A stretch of 11,138 nt of DNA from DASQJJ01 sp035631115 (GTDB taxonomy: Bacteria; Patescibacteriota; Microgenomatia; Levybacterales; UBA12049), in contig DASQJJ010000089.1 of assembly GCA_035631115.1 (NCBI GenBank), positions 1-11,138 on the forward strand, in the 5' to 3' direction. Below, piece after piece: positions 6,030 through 11,138 of the stretch. Position 1 is the first letter of the stretch, and every line of letters starts with the position of its first letter. The notes beneath the pieces were generated by a model. It saw nothing but the letters and a program-made list of their open reading frames with translations, did not search any database and was not told the origin of the DNA. A program made the translations under genes and the position numbers.

Positions 6030-8375
6030 ATGAAAAAAACATTGGTCTCATTAGCTATACTTGTTTGTGTTTGTTTTCTTTTTTTCTGGCCAATTTTTAA
6101 AGGTTTTGTGCCATTTCCTGGAGATCTTCTTATAAATAGCAATCCATACCGCTCCTTATCTGTTTTTGGATATGTTCCCGGAACCTATCCAAATAAAGCA
6201 CAGGGGAAGGATGTTATTACCGAAATGTATCCTTGGAGGTATTTTACCATTAGCGAATTAAAACAAGGAAGAATTCCTTTCTGGAATCCACATAATTTTT
6301 CTGGAAATATCCTTATGCAAAATTTGCAATCTAGTGTATTTAATCCATTTAATCTTCTTTTCTTTATTTTTCCCTTTACTCTCGGATGGTCATTTTTTAT
6401 TCTTATTCAGCCCATCTTGGCATCTTTTTTCTTTTATGTATTTGCACGTGAATTAAAAGTCAGTAGGTTTGCCTCGATTGTCGGAAGTGTCGGATTTGCC
6501 TTTTCTTCGTACATGGTAGTATGGATAGAATATGGAAATATTGCTGCAACCCTTGCATACTTACCACTTCTTTTATTTTTTCTCTACAGATTTCTAAGAA
6601 AAGAAAAAGTAAAAGATTATGTAGGATTTGTTGGCGCAGCATTTCTTCTGCTTATATCAGGGTACATCCAAGGAGCTTTCTATAGTTACCTTGTTGCAGG
6701 GTTATTTAGTGCATACTTTTTCCTATCTCAATCAAAAAAACTAACAAAAAAAACATTTTTTTCATTATGTAGTATGTTTGTTTTCCCAGTGTTACTAAGT
6801 AGTTTTCAACTTGTCGCAACGTATCAAGTATTTCTCAATTCAACCCGCTGGCCATATTCACTCAGTCAGTTTCAAAATATGCTACAACCCTTTTGGTATT
6901 GGATAACTCTTTTCTCATCTGATTTTTTTGGAAATCCTGCTGCGAGAAATTATTATTTATCTACAACATATATAGAGCGAGTAGCCTATATAGGTGTTCC
7001 ACTTCTTTTCTTTGCCGCATATGCAATATCTAAGAAAAGGCAATTTACACTTTTTTTCTTGCTTCTTGCAATTGGAGTAATGATTGCTGTTACAAATCTC
7101 CCAGGCATTGCTTATATATATAAACTTCCAATTCCTGTTATTAATACTACTGTGCCAACACGATTTCTAAGCATTTTTATGTTTGCAGGAATAGTGCTTT
7201 CTGCATTTGGTATAGATGAATTTTTTAAAAAAAGAGATTTCCCTAAAAAACTTTTTATTGGATTTTTAAGTATCTATTTTTGTATCTGGTTAGGTGGATT
7301 TGTTGCAAAAAAGATATTTCCACAATTTTCTCAACAGATTGCAACTTCTCTTCATAACCTTATTATTCCAACAATTCTTTTCATGGCAATAGCATTGGCA
7401 TTGTATCTTTCTAAAAGATTTACCACGATTGCAAAAATCCTTCTTCTTATACTTGTTGTTGCTGATTTATTGTATGTATTTGCTAAGATTACTCCATTTG
7501 CACCAAAAGAGACCATGTACCCGCAAAACCCTGTGACTAAATTTATGCAAAAAAATGCAGGGATAAATAGATATTGGGGATATGGGTCTGGATATCTAGA
7601 GCCTAACTTCCAAACAGTTGATGGTACGTATTCACCAGAAGGGAATGACCCTTTGCATATGAAAAATTATGGAGAGCTTATCACAAGTTCGATAGACGGA
7701 AAAGTTCCCCTACTTCCTCCTCGTCCGGATGCAAATTTAGTCCAAGGATATGGCCCAATTGGCATGAAAAATCCTTACAGAAAGACCCTTATGAATCTTT
7801 TAGGAGTGAAATATGTTGTCCAGCATGACGAAGGGATACAAGATGGAAATAGTGATACAAATATATTTCCCGAAGATAATTACTCATTAATATGGAGTCA
7901 GAGTCCATGGCAAATATATGAAAATAAGCAAGTTTTACCTCGGTTTTTTTTAGTGAATTCATTTATCCTAGCAAAGGGACAAAAGGCATTAGATGCTTTA
8001 TACACGAAAAATTTGGCAACAACAGTTGTCCTAGATGCTCAACCTCAACAAGATATAGATGCCAATGCAACAGGACATGTGCAATTGCTGTCATATAATA
8101 CCCAAGCAATCGATTTTACAACTAGCACAACGGGTCCTATGATTCTTTTTCTTTCAGATACATATTTTCCTTCTTGGAAAGCAAAGATTGATGGAATAGA
8201 GACTCCTGTTTTTCTTGCAGATTATGCATTTCGTGGACTTGTTGTTCCAAAAGGAATGCACACCGTGCATATGTACTACAAGCCGCAGTATTTTACGATA
8301 GGACTTATTATTGCGGGTATATCTTTTCTTGTATTTCTCTCATCTCTTCTCATATTAAAGAAATATGAAAAATAA
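6030..8375 (+). CDS. YfhO-family membrane protein, probable glycosyltransferase
   Basis: A 781-residue membrane protein of the YfhO family (PF09586 type), close to the usual length. After the first membrane segment (about 5-24) a long outside loop contains Asp32, then KDVITEMYPWRYF (60-72) and GRIPFWNPHNFSG (80-92). The last is the most recognisable YfhO motif. Roughly a dozen hydrophobic segments follow up to about residue 485. After these comes an outside domain of over 200 residues, then a C-terminal membrane segment and a KKYEK tail. The outside domain ends in YFPSWKAKIDG (712-722) and VPKGMHTVHMYYKP, the conserved YfhO C-terminal part. In Firmicutes, YfhO/CsbB-type proteins are tied to GT2 polyprenyl-phosphate sugar synthases and glycosylation of cell-wall polymers, which matches the GT2 here. 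The ATG at 6030 lies one base after the upstream TAG with AAAGG in front. Its end overlaps the next gene by 11 nt. Substrate unknown. Confidence 0.85.
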   Translation: MKKTLVSLAILVCVCFLFFWPIFKGFVPFPGDLLINSNPYRSLSVFGYVPGTYPNKAQGKDVITEMYPWRYFTISELKQGRIPFWNPHNFSGNILMQNLQSSVFNPFNLLFFIFPFTLGWSFFILIQPILASFFFYVFARELKVSRFASIVGSVGFAFSSYMVVWIEYGNIAATLAYLPLLLFFLYRFLRKEKVKDYVGFVGAAFLLLISGYIQGAFYSYLVAGLFSAYFFLSQSKKLTKKTFFSLCSMFVFPVLLSSFQLVATYQVFLNSTRWPYSLSQFQNMLQPFWYWITLFSSDFFGNPAARNYYLSTTYIERVAYIGVPLLFFAAYAISKKRQFTLFFLLLAIGVMIAVTNLPGIAYIYKLPIPVINTTVPTRFLSIFMFAGIVLSAFGIDEFFKKRDFPKKLFIGFLSIYFCIWLGGFVAKKIFPQFSQQIATSLHNLIIPTILFMAIALALYLSKRFTTIAKILLLILVVADLLYVFAKITPFAPKETMYPQNPVTKFMQKNAGINRYWGYGSGYLEPNFQTVDGTYSPEGNDPLHMKNYGELITSSIDGKVPLLPPRPDANLVQGYGPIGMKNPYRKTLMNLLGVKYVVQHDEGIQDGNSDTNIFPEDNYSLIWSQSPWQIYENKQVLPRFFLVNSFILAKGQKALDALYTKNLATTVVLDAQPQQDIDANATGHVQLLSYNTQAIDFTTSTTGPMILFLSDTYFPSWKAKIDGIETPVFLADYAFRGLVVPKGMHTVHMYYKPQYFTIGLIIAGISFLVFLSSLLILKKYEK

Positions 8376-9882
8376 AGAATATTATTGGATATCTCTTCTT
8401 ATTATCTGCTCAGTGGGTGCACTTATTGGTCTTTTTCACAGTGGATTTTTTGTAAGTGATGATGGACATTGGATGATTATCCGATTGTCTGCATTTTATG
8501 AAGGGTTATCATCCGGGCAATTTCCTGTTCGATTTTTGCCACAGCTTAATCAAGGATTTGGATACCCCGTTGCAGATTTTCTCTATCCACTCTTTTTATA
8601 TGTTGGTGCAGCGCTTCACGTAGTAAAAATACCTTTTATAACAGATATAAAAATACTCTTAGGTGCAAGCATGCTTCTCTCAGGAATTGGTATGTATGTC
8701 TTTTTAAAACAATCTCTAAAAGCTTTTCCTGCATTTCTTGGTGGGGTAGTGTATATGTATCTTCCATATCATTTGTACGATATGTATATACGAGGGTCTG
8801 TTGGGGAGATAGTATCTCTTGCAATTGTACCTTTTCTTTTTTGGGCAGTGGAGAAAAAATCATGGGTACTTTTAAGTATTTTTCTGGGACTTCTTATCCT
8901 TTCACATAATACATTAGCGCTTTTCTTCCTACCGGTAATTATTCTCTATGCATGTATCAATAGATCAAAACTTACTTCGCTACTCATATCTGTTGGCTTA
9001 GGTCTTGGACTGGCTTCATTTTTTTGGATTCCAGCACTCTTTGATAGGCAATATACAATTTTTAATTCCGTTGTGGTTGCGAATTCATCTCATTATTTTT
9101 TGCATAGTGTTGGATATCAATTGGTTGGATGGATTGCCCTTGCACTCTTTGGAGGAGTCATTGCAGTGTGGCCTTTATTAAAAGATAAGAGAGTGCTTTT
9201 CTTTTTTTGTCTTGGTATTGTATCGCTTTTTTTCTCAACAGCAATGAGCAGTATATTGTGGCAGAATCAGTTTTTATCTCAATTTGTTCAATTTCCATTC
9301 CGATTTTTATCGCTTACGCTTATTGCAGAAAGTTTTCTTGCAGGTATTCTCATACAGAGATTTTCCAATAAAATTGTCCCATCAACACTTCTTTTACTCC
9401 TTCTAGGATTTTCAAGTTGGCCATACCTTATCCCCAAACATTATGACAATCACGATAATGCATACTATGCGACCAATCTTGCTACAACAACAGTGCAAAA
9501 TGAATATATGCCTAAATGGGTAGAAAAAATCCCAACTGTATATAGTCAACAAAGAGTAATTATCCCCGAAGATATGGGAACTATAAGTAATATATATTCG
9601 AAAGGGACAAAGCTATCATTTGCTGTAGACATGAAAATGTCATCTCTCGTTAAGGTTGCATATGTCTACTTTCCCGGTTGGAGTGTTGTAATTGATACTA
9701 AAAAAATAACTGTCACACCAAGTAGTCAGGATGGTTTGGTGCAGTTTTTAGTACCAAAAGGAAAACATACTATCTCCGTTGCATATCATGAAACAATGGT
9801 ACAACTACTTGCAGATATTGTAACGATTCTTTCAATTGGTGTTGTTATACTATTTTTTGTTAAAAAAAGATATGAAAAATAA
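8365..9882 (+). CDS. PF10131-type multi-spanning membrane protein, first copy
   Basis: A 505-residue membrane protein resembling the family named '6-pyruvoyl-tetrahydropterin synthase related domain' (PF10131). Despite the name this has no resemblance to pterin synthase and looks like a GT-C glycosyltransferase. The first membrane segment (about 8-24) is followed by an outside loop with Asp32-Asp33 and His35, Arg40, GQFPVRFLP (51-59) and QGFGYP (63-68). Later come RGSVGE (143-148), LSH (179-181) and GLGLASFFWIP before the middle outside loop. The C-terminal part holds YFPGWSVVID (about 435-444) and VPKGKHTISVAY, much like the end of the YfhO-family protein before it. A final membrane segment and KKRYEK follow. 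The ATG at 8365 lies inside the upstream stop region (11-nt overlap), so translational coupling is likely. The Asp pair as catalytic base is inference from other GT-C enzymes. Donor and acceptor are unknown. Confidence 0.75.
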   Translation: MKNKEYYWISLLIICSVGALIGLFHSGFFVSDDGHWMIIRLSAFYEGLSSGQFPVRFLPQLNQGFGYPVADFLYPLFLYVGAALHVVKIPFITDIKILLGASMLLSGIGMYVFLKQSLKAFPAFLGGVVYMYLPYHLYDMYIRGSVGEIVSLAIVPFLFWAVEKKSWVLLSIFLGLLILSHNTLALFFLPVIILYACINRSKLTSLLISVGLGLGLASFFWIPALFDRQYTIFNSVVVANSSHYFLHSVGYQLVGWIALALFGGVIAVWPLLKDKRVLFFFCLGIVSLFFSTAMSSILWQNQFLSQFVQFPFRFLSLTLIAESFLAGILIQRFSNKIVPSTLLLLLLGFSSWPYLIPKHYDNHDNAYYATNLATTTVQNEYMPKWVEKIPTVYSQQRVIIPEDMGTISNIYSKGTKLSFAVDMKMSSLVKVAYVYFPGWSVVIDTKKITVTPSSQDGLVQFLVPKGKHTISVAYHETMVQLLADIVTILSIGVVILFFVKKRYEK

Positions 9883-11138
9883 AGTATTATTTTTTCTCAT
9901 CCCAATTCTGCTTTTGGGTATTTGTGTATTTGCTCTTTTGCCACTTTTTCATGCTGGTCTTTTTTCTATGCATGATGATGAGCAAGTTGCTCGTTTGCAG
10001 CAAATGTATCTTGTTTTATCTCAAGGACAACTGCCTCCTCGATGGATTCCTGATCTAGGTTTTGGATTTGGGTATCCATTATTCAATTTTTATCCTCCCC
10101 TTGTATATTATGTTGGGTCTTTTATCCATCTTTTTGGATTCTCTTTTGTTAATAGCACGAAAATTGTTTTTGGATTAGGATTTGTTTTCGCTGCATTGGC
10201 AATGTTTCTTTGGGTGCGCAAGCATTATGGAATTATTCCAGGGCTTTTTGCAGCTATTTTATATACCTACGCGCCATATCACAGTGTTGATATTTATGTA
10301 AGAGGAGCCTTGTCGGAATTTTTTTCATGGATTTTTATTCCTCTTATTTTATTAGTAATTGATCTTCTTTTTGAGAAGAGAGAAAAGAAATATAGTATTC
10401 TACTTGGTATTTTTTTCGGTTTACTTATGTTGTCTCATACATTGGTCATGTTGCAATTTGGGCCGTTGCTCCTTGTATACCTTGGATTTTCCTTTTTGCA
10501 AAAAAAGAATCGTACTATAAATGTTGTTATGCAACTTCTTCTCGGTTTTGGATTGGGATTGGGGTTAACAGCTTATTTCTGGCTTCCATCGATTTTGGAG
10601 AAACAATATACGCTTGTTGATGCAATTCTAACCAAAGAATTGGCAAGTTATGCTATTCATTTTGTCTGTCCTATTCAATTATGGAGTGGGATTTGGGGGT
10701 ATGGAGGATCTGCTGCAGGATGCCTTGATGGATTATCATTTCAAATTGGAAAGGTGCAAGCATTTGTTGGAGGTTTAGGGATTGTGTTGAGTGTATTATT
10801 TTTATTCAAAAGAAGACTTTTGGTGAGTACTAGTAATGCTGTTCTTTTTATATGTTCAATATTTCTCGTGCTTCCTTATTCTAAATTCTTGTGGGATATA
10901 GCTATGCCATTTTGGTATATACAATTTCCCTGGAGATATCTACTTTTTGTTGCCGTTTTTTCTGCATTTTTGGGAGGATTTGTTTTATCTATGGTGGAAA
11001 AACGATTTGGCAAATTTATCGCAATTATCTTAGGTTTAGTTTTGTCACTGGTTGCAGTTTTTCAAGTAAGAAACTATTTTCAGCCACAAGCATACCGCAT
11101 GATTACAGATGCACAGATGACTTCAAAAGATGAGCTTA
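9872..11138 (+). CDS. PF10131-type multi-spanning membrane protein, second copy, cut by the window edge
   Basis: The frame is open from the ATG at 9872 to the right edge, giving at least 422 residues with no stop; the C-terminus lies outside. It is paralogous to the product of 8365-9882. The outside loop after the first membrane segment has Asp35-Asp36-Glu37, Arg41, GQLPPRWIPD (52-61), FGFGYP (64-69) and FYPP (73-76), closer to the family consensus than the first copy. RGALSE (144-149), LSH (187-189) and GLGLTAYFWLP also match. Two Cys (in FVCPIQLW and AAGCLDG, around 271 and 289) flank a middle outside loop and could form a disulphide; the first copy lacks them. The start overlaps the upstream gene by 11 nt. 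It starts with MKNK like the first copy. Function inferred as sugar transfer at the outer membrane face, with unknown substrate. Confidence 0.75.
   Translation, partial: MKNKVLFFLIPILLLGICVFALLPLFHAGLFSMHDDEQVARLQQMYLVLSQGQLPPRWIPDLGFGFGYPLFNFYPPLVYYVGSFIHLFGFSFVNSTKIVFGLGFVFAALAMFLWVRKHYGIIPGLFAAILYTYAPYHSVDIYVRGALSEFFSWIFIPLILLVIDLLFEKREKKYSILLGIFFGLLMLSHTLVMLQFGPLLLVYLGFSFLQKKNRTINVVMQLLLGFGLGLGLTAYFWLPSILEKQYTLVDAILTKELASYAIHFVCPIQLWSGIWGYGGSAAGCLDGLSFQIGKVQAFVGGLGIVLSVLFLFKRRLLVSTSNAVLFICSIFLVLPYSKFLWDIAMPFWYIQFPWRYLLFVAVFSAFLGGFVLSMVEKRFGKFIAIILGLVLSLVAVFQVRNYFQPQAYRMITDAQMTSKDEL

Noticed and set aside
10891..11133. Separate + strand frame near the right edge
   Set aside because: It is a shifted frame inside the incomplete PF10131-type gene, which stays open in its own frame with family motifs.
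1..11138. CRISPR arrays, insertion sequences, rRNA or riboswitches
   Set aside because: No regularly spaced repeats, terminal inverted repeats, transposase motifs, rRNA segments or known riboswitch cores were seen; outside genes there is little DNA to hold them.

Overview
The window is AT-rich bacterial DNA (roughly one third G+C by eye) with every gene on the + strand. It holds two small leading genes, a tRNA-Glu(CUC) gene, and a tightly packed run of seven genes for cell-surface sugar transfer that continues past the right edge. The tRNA lacks an encoded CCA end, genes at the head of transcripts have no Shine-Dalgarno sequence, and an array of multi-spanning GT-C type glycosyltransferases sits together with YfhO and PF10131-type proteins. 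This combination is most like a Candidate Phyla Radiation (Patescibacteria, Microgenomates-like) genome. That placement is inference from style and gene families; no phylogenetic marker is present. TGA is not used as a stop by any of the eight complete genes, but there is no sign that it is recoded.

Layout. Positions 1-142 are a leader with no convincing gene. A 75-residue charged orphan protein (143-370) is followed by a single-domain cupin (443-916), then tRNA-Glu (966-1039) with its own promoter. From 1084 to the right edge runs the glycosylation cluster. It comprises a soluble GT2 polyprenyl-phosphate sugar synthase (1084-1842), a GT39/PMT_2-like membrane transferase (1844-3340), a GT87/MptB-like membrane transferase (3330-4508), a second GT39-like transferase paralogous to the first (4529-6028), a YfhO-family protein (6030-8375), and two adjacent PF10131-type membrane proteins (8365-9882, and 9872 to the edge, incomplete). 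Junctions are 1-nt gaps or 11-nt overlaps, except for a 20-nt gap before 4529 that contains a promoter-like sequence.

How the genes may work together. The GT2 enzyme would charge a polyprenyl phosphate with a sugar on the cytoplasmic face. The GT-C type proteins would use that lipid-linked sugar on the outer face of the membrane to build or decorate a surface glycan, glycolipid or glycoprotein. No flippase, polymerase, ligase or acceptor gene is visible, so the product is unknown.

The most notable signals are: (1) -10 hexamers lying 6-7 nt upstream of the start codon at every gene that begins a transcript, which suggests leaderless mRNAs; (2) a GT39 pair whose key motifs occupy the same residue numbers; (3) a tandem pair of PF10131-type proteins sharing a C-terminal motif with YfhO; and (4) recurring, nearly identical junction sequences between cluster genes.
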